Shown here: positions 1 through 11,315 of the stretch, piece by piece
Layout of the letters: every line of letters starts with the position of its first letter
Numbering within the stretch: position 1 is the stretch's first letter
Assembly (NCBI GenBank): GCA_031761405.1
Contig: JASEVX010000011.1
Span: 15,125,609-15,189,608, forward strand
Source: Serripes groenlandicus
Lineage: Eukaryota > Mollusca > Bivalvia > Cardiida > Cardiidae
Reading direction: 5' to 3'
DNA: 64,000 nt
Notes under the pieces: model-generated
What the model was told of the DNA's origin: nothing
What the model saw: the letters and a program-made list of their open reading frames with translations, nothing else
Database searches by the model: none
Translations under genes and position numbers: made by a program

Positions 1-1061
1 GGAAAGGGTTAAGGACTATGTCATGGCCGAAATTAGACAATGAGCTGTTGGGAACACAAGTTCAAGTTGTCAAAATGTAGAGGACCTTGGGCTATGTAAC
101 TATTATAACCTGGTCAGATAAGCCTTTTTAAATGTATCTGAATGAAAGAAAATAATTGAAAATATTAGGGTGGAAATTTATAGGCAAATAAAGTACACAT
201 TTTTCGGCTCAGCTTTGCGTATTGAATTTGTTAAGTTATCATATATAAATATCAAATACCTGTAATAGTGAGGTAAAGTACCCTTGTATATGGAAAATAG
301 ATGATTTCAGGTATGTCACAGAAAACTAAAATGCACTTATTTCCTAATATTGAAAACCCTGACCAAACTGCACAGATACAGCTTGAGCAGGATCTTCACT
401 TGTGTACATTTATCTCTCTAATGTTTGTATTGGACAACACTCTTTAACCCATTACTTCACATGGCTTTTCAATGGTAGACTGCTTTACAATTATCAAACA
501 AACAATTTAACCTATCTAGAAAACTGAAAGAATTATATTGATAAAGAGTTGAAAATATTGCAATAAAAGGCGAAATTGCTTGTTTTTATCAATTTCATCT
601 TTTATTGCAATGCTTTCAAAAGTCGTCATTTACAGCAGGCATCAAATGTCGTCTATGTGAAGTAATGGGTTAAATCAGTCTAAATTCTAATATAATTGTG
701 TTCACACACCATACGAAATTAATTTTTTTGTCGAACACCACATACTTTTACAGGATGTATGAAAATTGAATTCTCGTTGCATCTACAAGGATAATTTACC
801 TCACTGTTACAGGTATTTGATATTTATATTAGATTACTAAACAATGTGCAAAGGTGAGCCGAAAAGTGTGCACTTCATTTGCCTATTAATTCCCAATTTC
901 AATTATTTCTTTCATTCAGATACATTTAAAAATGCTTATCTGACCAGGTTATAATAGTTACATAGCCCAAGGTCCTCTACATTTTAACAACTTGAACTTG
1001 TGTTACCAACATCTCATTGTCTAATTTCGGCCATGACATAGTATGTGGGAAATGGGTTAAG
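1..1061. mobile_element. ~1 kb non-autonomous inverted-repeat element ('element D')
   Basis: The first ~300 bases reappear, inverted, at about 780-1061, so the segment folds into a long stem with imperfect arms. Both arms carry the same landmarks, such as 'catggccgaaattagacaat' at the outer side and 'acctgtaa(t/c)agtgaggtaaa' at the inner side. The outer tip at the right reads 'tgtgggaaatgggttaa'. A second, smaller foldback (about 443-674) sits in the middle and is bounded by 'ttaacccattacttcac' and its complement. There is no coding potential. Partial copies occur at 55567-55930, 57625-57910 and 58987-59105. The left end may continue beyond the window. Confidence 0.8.
443..674. mobile_element. 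Nested foldback inside element D, TTAA-bounded
   Basis: This begins 'ttaacccattacttcac' and ends with the reverse complement 'gtgaagtaatgggttaa'. Its interior has a second inverted pair built on 'attgcaataaaaggcgaaattgc' versus 'caatttcatcttttattgcaat'. Architecture and length match the ~230 bp foldback family (family A) elsewhere in the window, although the end sequence is diverged. It is either an old nested insertion or a subdomain of element D, because the 55.6 kb copy of D keeps the same junction. Confidence 0.65.
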
Positions 1062-2920
1062 AATCAATATTCTTCAAATTTATAATTATTTGAATGCATA
1101 GAAATTTCGGACAAGGAGAATGTTTAGACCTGCCAGCGTGACCACATATCTTGATTTCTCTTTGTCTTTACTAAGTACATTAATTTTAGGTAAAGACTTT
1201 TAAAACATCCCTTTTACACTCTATATACATGTGTGAGTTTTACAAATTAAAAACAAAAGACAAAGGCCAGTATATTAATTGAATGTACGTACATTTGATT
1301 TAAGCGGAATTCATACTGTATCTAGTCTAAACAGTACAATAGAGAACCCTTCTATTGAATTTGTAAATGTGGTCTAGTTCCTTACATCCTATGATATATT
1401 ACGCAGTTATTAGTCAAAGAAGCCACGTCCCGTATTCACTAAACTTTTCAATTTAGATTTTTGACAAAATCTAAATCTTAATATTTATTCCATGTTTTAG
1501 ATTTAATCCGTATTTACCAACGCGTTTTAAACCGATCTCAATTTAGTCTAGTTTGTAAATGTCGTAAGCGGCCGCGCAGCGACTCTGGTTCCCGAATCAA
1601 GTTAGGAGCTAAAATAAAAGACAGTACCATTCATCTATAGTCTATTTATAGATTTTCATTTTTATCGTAATTTCACATACATTTTTCATTTGCTTTGCTT
1701 TAAATAATCTGACTTTCATGTTCAGTACATACTTGATTCAAAGTTAACTTTGAGTACAATTGTTGTCGCAAAATGCAGACATGAAAAGATTTAAACCACA
1801 GAAATATCTGTTTCAAGATCAATTTCGTTCTTTTTCGCTGTCGCAGTTTCACATTCATGAAAATCGCGGTAAAACATGATATCGGTGTATTTGCCTAGCC
1901 GACAACATGTTTTTATCACGGATGCGATGTGAACATCCAGAAAACTTAAATGAAATGAAATCTTCTGGTTTTTACAAACAAAGTGTGATCGGATTAACTG
2001 AACTGAAAACTTAAATCACTATAAATGTAGACAGCATTTCAACTCTTATATCAACTGGTAAATTTACAGTTTGAGAAATAAATTCAAGTAAATTTTCAAT
2101 GAAACTAGTTCCTATGTTAAGCCTTTCCCACGTACAACAGATATGTAGCACATTAAGTAACAAGAGCACCGCCCGCGGTTGCCTGACGCTCGTCTGATAT
2201 TATCCTTTTACTGTTTTTTTTTTTTATATAAAATATATTCAAATTCGGAAAGAATATTTACATATTATAATGACCGCAAACAACTGCTATTTTTCAAGTT
2301 TTGAAGCAAGATTAACTTTGTGGAAATAAATACAAGTTCATATACATGATAAGGAAGATCTTCACAAGCGAACAAATGCTATGAATGAACGTATACAAGT
2401 GCTATGAATGAAAATATGAAAACATGAATTAATTTTACATTTGCAACAATGTTCGATAAACTGTGTCTGAATGAGGATACAACGTAGAACGTAATGTTTT
2501 CTCCTTGCATGAACGCCTAATTAAGTATAGGTGTGCCCTCAATTTAAATAAATTCTCACATAACAAGAACATTAAGAAAGTGTTGTAAAATCTAAATAAT
2601 ATCATGACATCTCACGATGATCAGATTGTTATAGAAATAATTTTATTTGATGTGTATTACAAGTCAAGCGTGGATTCAAACATTTCCAAATATTTTACAA
2701 TTTAAAACAATTAGATATTCGGATAAAATCTGATTGATTGAAACGAATTGTTAAAAAAAACCACCCGATGCATATTAAAACCAAAGGCTTCTTTTCCCAC
2801 AACATTTTTTTTCAAGAGCTACAATATCTAAAGAGGCAACATGTTAGGGTGCTTATCTAGTATGCATGAGTTTGATTTTACCATACCAATTCAGGAAAAG
2901 TGATTTCCACATCTTTCAAC
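1062..2920. other. No gene seen; AT-rich non-coding stretch
   Basis: No reading frame, RNA gene or recognisable repeat is supported here. The only visible structure is a short poly-T run near 2214-2226. It may be intergenic or intronic. Confidence 0.6.
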
Positions 2921-2924
2921 TTTC

Positions 2925-3200
2925 CCCCGGTAAATCAGTCGGTAGCGACGCGGGCTGTCAATCCAGCAGTTATAAGTTCGAATCGAAGCTCGGCCATCAT
3001 TCTTTCCGTCAATGTGACAAGCGTCATTCATCTTTCACCAATGGGCTAACAGTCTATTTGGAAAAGAAGCCAGTTGCTTGGAAAGAATGTTGTGTGGATT
3101 ACTTGAGTGAGAAAGCCAGACAACACATAGGTGAAATGGCCGCAGTGATATGACTGAACAATTGTTGAAAACGGCGTTAAAGCCTAATCAATCAATCCTT
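2925..3200 (+). mobile_element. tRNA-headed SINE (family SINE-A), near full length
   Basis: The head 'cagtcggtagcgacgcggg...' followed by 'agttcgaatcg' resembles tRNA A and B boxes, the internal pol III promoter. A central domain follows, with 'gacaagcgtcattc', 'atgggctaacagtctat' and 'ttgcttggaaagaatgttgtgtgg'. The 3' part reads 'gccgcagtgatatgac' and then 'gttgaaaacggcgttaaagcc', ending in an (AATC)n tail at about 3196. The same modules recur on the minus strand at 62398-62655 and truncated elsewhere. A 95-residue frame across it is not a gene. Confidence 0.85.
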
Positions 3201-4011
3201 TTAATATAAACATTCTGTAATTTACCATTTAGAATGCCCCCTATCCCCTTATACATATTTAGTCGAGTAGTCGTTCGGGAGAACACACCATTCGTGAATT
3301 ACCAGATAACTAACACTTCTCCCTAGCACATAACTATTGACAACATTGTGACAAAACACAAGAAATTTATCCCAGGACTCCAAATGCAGCAGACGATTTT
3401 GAAAATATCTGAGAGGGATTTTTTTCTTTTTTCCCACAACGTTTCAATTAGTAAATATATATATACATATATAATATATATAAATGATGTAAAAACCTAT
3501 AAATGAATATAATAGAGGAAATATAAAGAATATAACTGAAAGTCGTAATTAAGGATAGATTAGCATATTTTGGGGAAACTACCCTACGACACGGTATGTC
3601 CTCGAATTGACCTAGTTCGTGTAATGTATATCTGATCCGGTGTATCGGTGTTGTTCACAAAAACGTGGCGCGTAAGAATATACATAGTAATGTTTACTGC
3701 AGAAATATTTGTATTTCTTAAAATAAAATTCACTTTAAAAGACACAAATACATTTTCAGTTTGAAAATAAAGTATAAACTCTATATTGTTCATTCAACTG
3801 ATTGTAAATGAAAGGACTATTAGGTAGATTTTACTTTGAATTCATCGCACTATATTGATTAGCGTATGTATAAAAAAGTTCCTGTAGAATTAAATGTTAT
3901 AGGGCATATTCCATTTGGGTCAGTGTGCAATCCCATAGGAAGAAGATTATTACATAATAATCACCTTCCAAATATGAGCATCGGGATGTCTTTTTTTGAA
4001 GGACTACCTAG
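3201..4011. other. No gene seen; contains (TA)-rich run
   Basis: AT-rich sequence with a TA/ATA microsatellite-like run around 3456-3483. No protein family was recognised in the short frames here. Confidence 0.55.
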
Positions 4012-4097
4012 CTAGTAGTTACAATGCAATATGTAACGGCGATATATTGAGACTACCCTTCAAAGCAGTCTCAATATATCGCCATTGTAACTACTAG
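4012..4097. repeat. Hairpin-forming inverted repeat
   Basis: Two nested perfect arms are visible: outer 'ctagtagttacaatg' (4012-4026) with its complement (4083-4097), and inner 'ggcgatatattgagact' (4038-4054) with its complement (4067-4083). The left side has an extra 11 bases between the arms. It looks like a tiny foldback or MITE remnant. Confidence 0.8.
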
Positions 4098-4870
4098 GAT
4101 GCGAACAGTCAAAATATAAAAGCGCATTCTTAGTACAGAAACCTGGACTACTATTCAAAGATGTCACGAACATTTCTCACTAACATAATGATTATCTAAT
4201 CTAGCGTTTCATTTTGAACTTGTGTGGTTTTACAAATTCAGAAATGAAAACATCGAGGGAAAGGGCGATACTGCTCATTTTCCAGCAATGTCTTTAAAAG
4301 TACAGTAGTCTGCTGAAGGGACTGAGAACCTTACAAGATTACTGTACCCCCACCCACTTAATTCCTATATTGAGTTTGCAAGACTGGCAAAATCCTAGCG
4401 AATAGATATTGTAAAGGTTATTCCTGAAATACAATATAACGATTAATGTGTTCATGTCATGAACTAGACTGTTCAGATTGTATGACACTTCCTGTTTCCT
4501 ATAAGATCACCAAAACAGTAATACCGATTTTAAGTTCACAAATCAGACATAGGGAACATCTCAGCCAACCGCGAAAACTGGGTCCCGGCTTGGAACCGTT
4601 ACTCATTAAGGGGATGTATAAAAAATCATCTATATTCACTATGTATGTCAAATGTTCTCTTAAAAAAATGCAAGTTACTGTACCTACATAATCCATAATC
4701 CTTTATGGGCAAATGCGTTAGCCATAGGTAATTTTCACTGATCGCACAGTAATGTAAAACTTATAAATGCATTTTCCCTTGGTTACACAATTCAACTAAA
4801 ACTTCCTATTCAACCTATACCATGATAAATCGACAGGATAAATACAGATATATCCATAAATGTACGTTTT
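4098..4870. other. No gene seen
   Basis: Short overlapping frames on both strands near 4446-4696 show no recognisable domain and are likely chance. No repeat was identified. Confidence 0.5.
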
Positions 4871-5079
4871 AACTCTTTCAGCGGCGTCTTTCCAAAGAGA
4901 TAATGGACTAGTCCATGTTCAAGATCGGGCGACTCAATTTTTCATGTTATAAGAGATTTGAAATATTTTGATAACTCAATGCTGATTTCATGTGAGAAAG
5001 CTCATTACGAGCTGACTAACTCGATTCTGTGTTGTTCGCAAAAACTTCCTTTTTGCCATTTGCGCTGAAAGAGTTAAAA
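4871..5079. mobile_element. ~205 bp TTAA-bounded foldback, family B
   Basis: It starts 'ttaactctttcagcggcg' and ends 'ttgcgctgaaagagttaa', so the terminal inverted repeats begin CTCTTTCAGCG directly inside TTAA. There is no coding capacity. A second full copy lies at 38028-38222 and end fragments near 6329-6352 and 19896-19920. TTAA with C-rich tips is the arrangement of piggyBac-type transposons and their non-autonomous derivatives. That assignment is an inference. Confidence 0.75.
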
Positions 5080-5589
5080 CATTTAAAACCTTTTGAATTC
5101 AAAAGAAATACTGCTTTTATAAAATACAATGATAAAATGTATGTGTCTTTAGAACATTTGATTTATTCATAGCATGGTGAATTCATCACTAAAGAATAAT
5201 TTAAAACCATCTTTTATCATTTAAATCACCCATTAACTCATGTTACTGAAAAGAAACTCTTTTCCCTAAAACACAAGTTAAATATGTTGGACTATGTATA
5301 CACATATCTAAGAAATGAATGGGCACTAGAAAATGAAATCCCAGAGAAAAGAATGGATGGATTCACTGATATGTCGAGCTTAAACACGTTTGATAACATC
5401 TTGCATAACTGCAGCTAGCATTCTGCACTTGAACATACTTAAACAAAGAGAGATGCTAAGATGAGATAAGAAATTGTATATATTATGGTTCCCTTTGTGA
5501 ACCTTTATACACGAATGCAAATAGTTATTTATGTTTATACAAAGATACTCTGAATAACCTTTTCCCACCTGCAGACACAATTTGATGTA

Positions 5590-5700
5590 CACGTAACCGC
5601 ATCAGACGACATTTGAAAACGCTGTATCTAAAGGTAAAATTGCTCATAATGAGCACTTTCTCCATTTGCTACAATATTTTCAAATATTATTTCCTATTAA
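5590..5700. mobile_element. Fragment of family A foldback
   Basis: 'gcatcagacgacatttgaaaacg' followed by an internal hairpin ('aaattgctcataatgagcactttctcc', 'tttgctacaatattttcaaa') matches the inner part of the family A element seen complete at 55933-56167. The terminal CCCTTTCCC ends are missing. Confidence 0.65.
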
Positions 5701-5934
5701 ATTATTATGCTATTTTTTAAAATCATTTTAAATGTATTTGCCAAGACGCTTTTGAAGTCGTCTGCTGCAGAATAAATGTAAGTGAGAAATAGACCAAAAG
5801 AACTTTGAAAGTGTGTTGAAATCAGATATCGCATATAATTATGACATTTGCAATGTTTTATGGTTGTGAAACCCACGTAGCGACCATAACGGGCCGTGCT
5901 GACTAATATGTACTGCCACGCTATGTCATATAAA

Positions 5935-6060
5935 TGTGCACTATATACCCGAGACCTCTCTCGCTTCGATGCAGGTTCGATCCCCACCGGGTCATACAGA
6001 GAACTTTAAAACTGGTGATTTGTGTTGAACAATCAGTGCTTAAAGACTTAAAGGCAAATA
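5935..6060 (+). mobile_element. SINE fragment with tRNA-like 3' half
   Basis: 'gatgcaggttcgatccccaccgggtcat' looks like a tRNA T-arm/B box. The 5' half is too diverged to fold as a tRNA, so this is read as a decayed SINE head and not a tRNA gene. Confidence 0.45.
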
Positions 6061-6328
6061 GATCAATCAGATCACTTTCCAGTTCTCTTCTTTCATTGTG
6101 TTAGCCTTGTATTTCAAATGTTAATATATGAAGATGAATATTTTCATGAAGGTGTCTCCGTTTGGTAATAAATTACTTCTCTATACGAATAGGTGTTGGG
6201 TCCACATTTGACTAGTTCGTCTTTTGACACAAGCAATACTCACAGGGATGCAGTTAACATAGGCATTAATGATACTTCGGACAAACTTCACGTGCACCTG
6301 CATTGTTTGCAAAAGCCTTTAATTGCCA

Positions 6329-6352
6329 TTGCCAGCGAAAGGGTTAAAAACT
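6329..6352. mobile_element. Right end of a family B foldback
   Basis: 'ttgccagcgaaagggttaaaaac' resembles the right terminus of the 4871-5079 element, and upstream 'tgtttgcaaaagcc' matches its subterminal part. The left end is not obvious. Confidence 0.45.
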
Positions 6353-6354
6353 AA

Positions 6355-6904
6355 TGACAAATGAAGAAAGTGAGTGTATGCTCGCACTCCTGATACAAAC
6401 ATTCGAACAAACGTCTGAGTGATTATATTATGCTATAATAATATGTATGATAAAACGCGTGAACATAGTAAAGTGCCCACAGGTTGTAATGTACAATGTT
6501 TAGATTATGCCGACATGATGAAAGATCGGGCCTTTGAGATGTATTATTTATTCTGCATTCGAATCAATATACTCCGTTTTTTCAACACAATGCAGGAATC
6601 ATGACTTTGTAATATTTTAAAAATACAATATACATAGCAAAGTTATATAGTCTTGCTTGGTAAAACATACGTGCTATTTTGAAGCGTGCCCGACTCCCCC
6701 CACCCCACGACACAAAAGTGTCAGAGTAACAGTACTACAAGATGCCCTATAACAGAAGGAAGGACTGAAGGAGATGGAGAGGCCAGTACCCACAAGAGAG
6801 GGAGAGTGGCAGTAAAGGGAATGAGACCTCTCCTCTTTCAGCCACCAATACACAAATAACTAAGTTGTACAGGTAGCGTGCAAACGCAAACCTCTCCCTC
6901 AATC
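6355..6904. other. No gene seen
   Basis: Contains a purine-rich patch (about 6755-6830, 'gaaggaaggactgaaggagatgg') but no supported gene or repeat family. Confidence 0.5.
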
Positions 6905-7395
6905 GTGATGTGCAGTTGCCCGCAAGTGCTGTGGAGGTATCAACGGCATTTTCGTTAGAATGCTTGTCTTAATGATAGCTAAGTCATGTTCGAATATGGG
7001 TCATATTGAATCAGAAACTAGGTCACTAGTCCAAATTGAAGGGAAATCTTGTTAACATAATGGAGGCTGCATGTTTAACTTGAGCATGTTGAAACTGTAT
7101 CAGAATGTTTGTCTTGATGATATGTAGGCCAAGTTTGAATATTGGTCATGTCTGTTAAAAAACTAGTTCACTAGGCCAAATTGAAGGAAAACCTTGTCAA
7201 CACTGTAGATGCCACGTTTTTTAAAATTTGGTCAGAATGTTTATCTTAATGATATCTAGTCCGTGTTCGAATAAGGATCATATCGGGTAAACAAAAATAG
7301 GTCACTAGGCCAAATGAAGGAAAATCTTGATAACACACTGGATGTTGCATTTTGAATCTTTATCAGAATAATTGTTCTGATGAGTTTTGCATATT
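6905..7395 (-). repeat. Tandem repeat element, ~130 bp units, minus orientation (family E)
   Basis: About 3.5 diverged units carry 'aactaggtcactag(t/g)ccaaattgaagg', 'atcttgttaacac' and 'tcagaatgtttgtctt(a/g)atgata'. These are the reverse complement of the units in the larger array at 19841-20970. It is non-coding and diverged, so presumably old. Confidence 0.8.
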
Positions 7396-7619
7396 TCAAA
7401 CACTTTCTCCCAGTCTAGTACATGGTTTAGAGAACTATATTATCTTGATATAATGTGATTTAACATTGACATATTATGCATAAACTTCAAAATATTCTGC
7501 CTAAGCCTGCTGTCAAATTTCCCTTTGATTCTTCATGTCTTAAATGTGTATACTTGTGAGCGATATAGTGCAAAAAAGGTCCTTCTGTTTTTAAATTGGC
7601 AGTTTAATAAAATTTAATT

Positions 7620-9040
7620 TATCTTTTAATCTTTTTGACATGATCTTTTAACTTCTTGACAATAAATACATAAACATAAGCTGCAATTGTTATTTCTTTT
7701 CACATTTCTCCTACTTCTCCAACCTTCCAGCAGCCCCCATGCCGTCAGCACTGCAGTGCTCTGATTAAGTAGGATATTAGCATTAAAATGCGAACTGTTT
7801 TTACGATATGTTCTATGTGATAGTCTATAACCTTTACGGGCAGTAAAGCATTCCCTGTTAAACCATGGACTCTTATATTTACAGCTACTTCTTTTGTTTG
7901 CAGTTTTGCCGAATAATGAAATCCCATGCATTTTGAATATCTTCAATACCTATATTTTAAACTTAAATCTCCGAAAATTATACTTTCAGTTATATCGTTA
8001 AATGTAGAAATATGAAAATTTATCTGTTCTACATACTCATCCGATCAAAACATATCGACTGTGCATAACGCATATTTGATTAAACTCGTGGTTGAGTGAG
8101 ATAAAAACGTACCTGCCCTCGTCATTACCAATCCGACCTTTCACTATTCTGAAATCACAAGCCGCACATAATTCTATCAATCTGTTACCTGATTGGTTAA
8201 CTATTGTGTCCATTGAAAACCTTTTAGGAAAATCAGTCATATCGTAGAAACCAGATTTATGAAAATCAGTATGTTTAAATATATCATCATGTTCATGATA
8301 ATAATCATTTTTCTGACCACAACGGGCATTGACATCACCAATGAGGGATATATAGCCTAATTGTGCATACTTCTGGACTCTTCTTTCTATGACTTCGAAA
8401 AATCTATCTTCGCTTATTTGATAATAGGGTGATGTGTGTGCTGGTATATATACAAAACACACATAAACATTGAAAAAGCGTCTGCACAATTTTATCCATA
8501 ACATAACCTCTAAGTTAATTTATTGTACAGCAATACCATCCTTTAGATACGTTTTTATAAAATATATGATTATTCCTCAGTGTTCACGCTCAGTCAAAAA
8601 GTATTTTACGAGGACAATTAAGTGATTTATACATAGGTATTTAATGGATATCATTCTGATTTTGCCAAGTTTCTGAAAAGAATAAAATTTCATATTTCGA
8701 TACAAAATTGTAAGGCGCTCAACATTCCATGATATAATGGAAACACTACACTTTCCCCCAAGAGCCCTATGTCTGTATTGCTCGTTTGTGTGGCATAAAC
8801 TGGCAATTATAGATAAGTGTTAATGTAAAGTTTATCTCGCACTAGAACTGCATATTATCCTTTGCCGCATTCAGCTTTCATAATCGGGAGAAGTTCATCA
8901 AATCTATTCACTATTTTGGACAGATAATCAATATTTGGCTGCGTGTTGATTAGAGGAGCTTGTGATGCTTGGCCTGTTAGCACCGGCATTCCATCGGTTA
9001 AATTCATATATGTCGGTAGGTAGGGGTATAAGAGAGACAT
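7620..9040 (-). pseudogene. Non-LTR retrotransposon (LINE) fragment: endonuclease domain
   Basis: Read on the minus strand, the segment encodes a broken AP-type endonuclease of a LINE. The order is a 'SETW' block at 8676-8665 (catalytic Glu motif), then 'CFVYIPAHTSPYY' and 'LIGDVNARCGQ' (GD-N box, about 8339-8322) within a 155-codon frame (8504-8037). 'IVNQSGNRLIELC' and 'RIVKGRIGNDEG', typical of the domain's C-terminal half, follow in the same frame. A further frame (7946-7626) with 'SPWFNREC' matches the usual linker between endonuclease and reverse transcriptase. No reverse transcriptase follows, so the copy is truncated at its 3' side. Several frameshifts and stops separate the parts. 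The 61-codon frame at 9040-8855 may be leader or ORF1 remnant and is unassigned. Confidence 0.85.
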
Positions 9041-10860
9041 AGATGACTTGCGCCATTATAACATTCAAACATAACACGAACAAGAGCTATTCAATCAGGT
9101 CTTTTGACGTAACGTTGTCCCGGAGTATCTCAACTATCCGTAGCGGCTCTATTTTAATTCGCCTTTTTTAAACTTGTGCCGCCGTTTTGGATTCTTGTTT
9201 AGGCTGTGAATCCAACTTGCGTGGGTTAATCGAACATTGTTTTCGTTTTTGTCTCGCTGCGATGATTTTGCGAAAGCGAGACTTAGGTGTTGCTTTTCTG
9301 GCGACGGTGGCGTAAAACATTTGCGTTTTGCTTAAAGTAAAAGTTTTGTTATCTTAATTTTTCTCAATAAGCACTTGTACTAGGGCTTTCATATTTGGAA
9401 TATAGTTCCCTTCTCATACCCTTCTGCACATTGTATTCTGAAGATTCTGAATGTGAACTTATTTTTGCGATAAAAAACATGCTTTTTGTCGGTTTTAGGT
9501 GAATTTTTGTGATTTGAAAATAGCTTCTTCATTTTGATTTAGATTTATTTCGATCTGTTCACACACATTTCATAAATAAAGAACTTAAGGTGGAATCAAT
9601 CCTTTGAAATAACGTCGTTTTTGACGTCAACACGTATGTTTTTGTGACAATAACAGCGTGGTTAAAGAAAATGCTACTATTGTCATTTTTGAATTGGTAT
9701 TCAAACACCAATAACACCGAATTATATAATATAAAGTGTCATGATATAACTTTAAATTATCTGTCATGACGATTCAGATAGATACCCGATTTTTAATGAA
9801 AAAATTCGCTGGATATTTTCAAAGTAATTACATAATTTACTAAGAATTTACCCGGGATATTTTTTAAAGAAGTACATATCTTTACAACCACCCTTTCTAC
9901 TAAAAGTTACTAGAATTTTAAATGTTTTAGTAAATCAGAATGCCGTTTTTACCGATGGCGCGCGTCGTAAACCCATTGCGATATGTAAGCTGCAACGCAG
10001 TTAGCGGAATTAAAATTAACATTTAAATGGATATTTTAATTTATTTCTTCCCGATTAGTTATTTTATTGCAAATGATACAGTCTATAAACAGGATACAAG
10101 ATAATCATACTTGGAAATCTGTTAATATATATATAATATATACGAGGGTTAATCTAAAAGTAATAGTGATTCTTGTATTAGTTAATACATATTTCGGAAA
10201 TTCATACCATTTGCTCTACCTCATGGCGAATTGATACTTCTAATATTGTCATAAGTTTAGTTATAAATAGTTGTCATATAAATGAGTTGATGCATAGGCG
10301 GGCCACAGCGTAATTCTACAAGACAGTACCAGTTTAAGCTGTGTATATTTCAAATATACACACACAAAAGATATCGAAAATGTGCATGACATTGAATTTT
10401 TATGTTGTTCTAATTACAAAAGTTGAATAGTGTTGTTCCATAATAACCATCAAAAAAGTTAAGTTGTTTAGCGACGTGCAAGAATGACACGTACACAAGA
10501 CGTCAAATGAACAATTGCAAAATGCTAAATAGTAAAATAATATCATAACGTAGACAATCAAAGCGCTGAAGGCACTGAATTTGTTTGGGTACATAAAACT
10601 GTTCAAACATTTGCCTTTGCATAGATGTGTGATTTATAAACTATGCATTGTTTATAAATATTACAACTTCGGGTAAAAGAATAAATGACGCATCCGTTAA
10701 AATTAAATGCCATTTTAGTTGTCTATAAAAATAAATCATGAGACATACATGTGAATATTATATTTAATGTCCAAGTTTCAAAAGACATGTAAAACAAATG
10801 GATAACCATTATGGCCCCGACTCACTCATCTAAGTATTTAATAATTTTGGTTACAAAAAA
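9041..10860. other. No gene seen; possible LINE leader and a solitary mariner-like terminus
   Basis: The part next to 9040 could be the 5' UTR of the minus-strand LINE. At 10142-10170, 'acgagggttaatctaaaagtaa' resembles a Tc1/mariner-type terminal repeat, but no partner was found. The rest is AT-rich without supported features. Confidence 0.45.
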
Positions 10861-10904
10861 AATCACCATTGACCAAGGGTTTTCTAAAATCTTACTCAAA
10901 AGCT

Positions 10905-11315
10905 TCCTGCTTAACAAGAGATTTTTCAAGTTTTCTATAGCCATATAAGGCCAAATAGCCCTGCCCCCCTGGCGGCCATGTTTTTCGACCAATCAACATG
11001 GCTTGGAGGAATCTGATAGATGGTCTCCCAATGAACATTTCTACAAAAAGAATTGAAAATTGGCCAAAAACTTTCGGATGAGAAGATTTTTCAAGTTTTT
11101 ACTATAGCCATATTAGGCAAAAAAGCCCCGACCGCTGGCGGCCATGTTTTTCGACCAATCAACTTGGCTGGAAGGAATCTGCTAGAGGGTCACCCTAGGA
11201 ACATTTCTACCAAATTATTTGAAAATCGGCCTGACACTTTTGGAGGAGAAGATTTTTTTGAGTTTACACTATAGCCATATAAGGCAAAAAAGCCCCGCTC
11301 CCTGGCGGCCAAGGA
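10905..11315 (+). repeat. Tandem repeat element, ~178 bp units (family E-related), interrupted
   Basis: About two and a third units repeat 'gatttttcaagtttt(c/t)actatagccatat(a/t)aggc', 'tggcggccatgtttttcgacc' and 'aatcaac(a/t)tggct'. The third unit stops at 'ctggcggccaaggaac' where the large foldback begins. The family's closing signature 'cgtgctcaggtgagctaaaa' is found on the far side of the foldback at 13243-13262, so the foldback appears to sit inside this repeat. Short frames here are repeat shadows. Confidence 0.8.
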
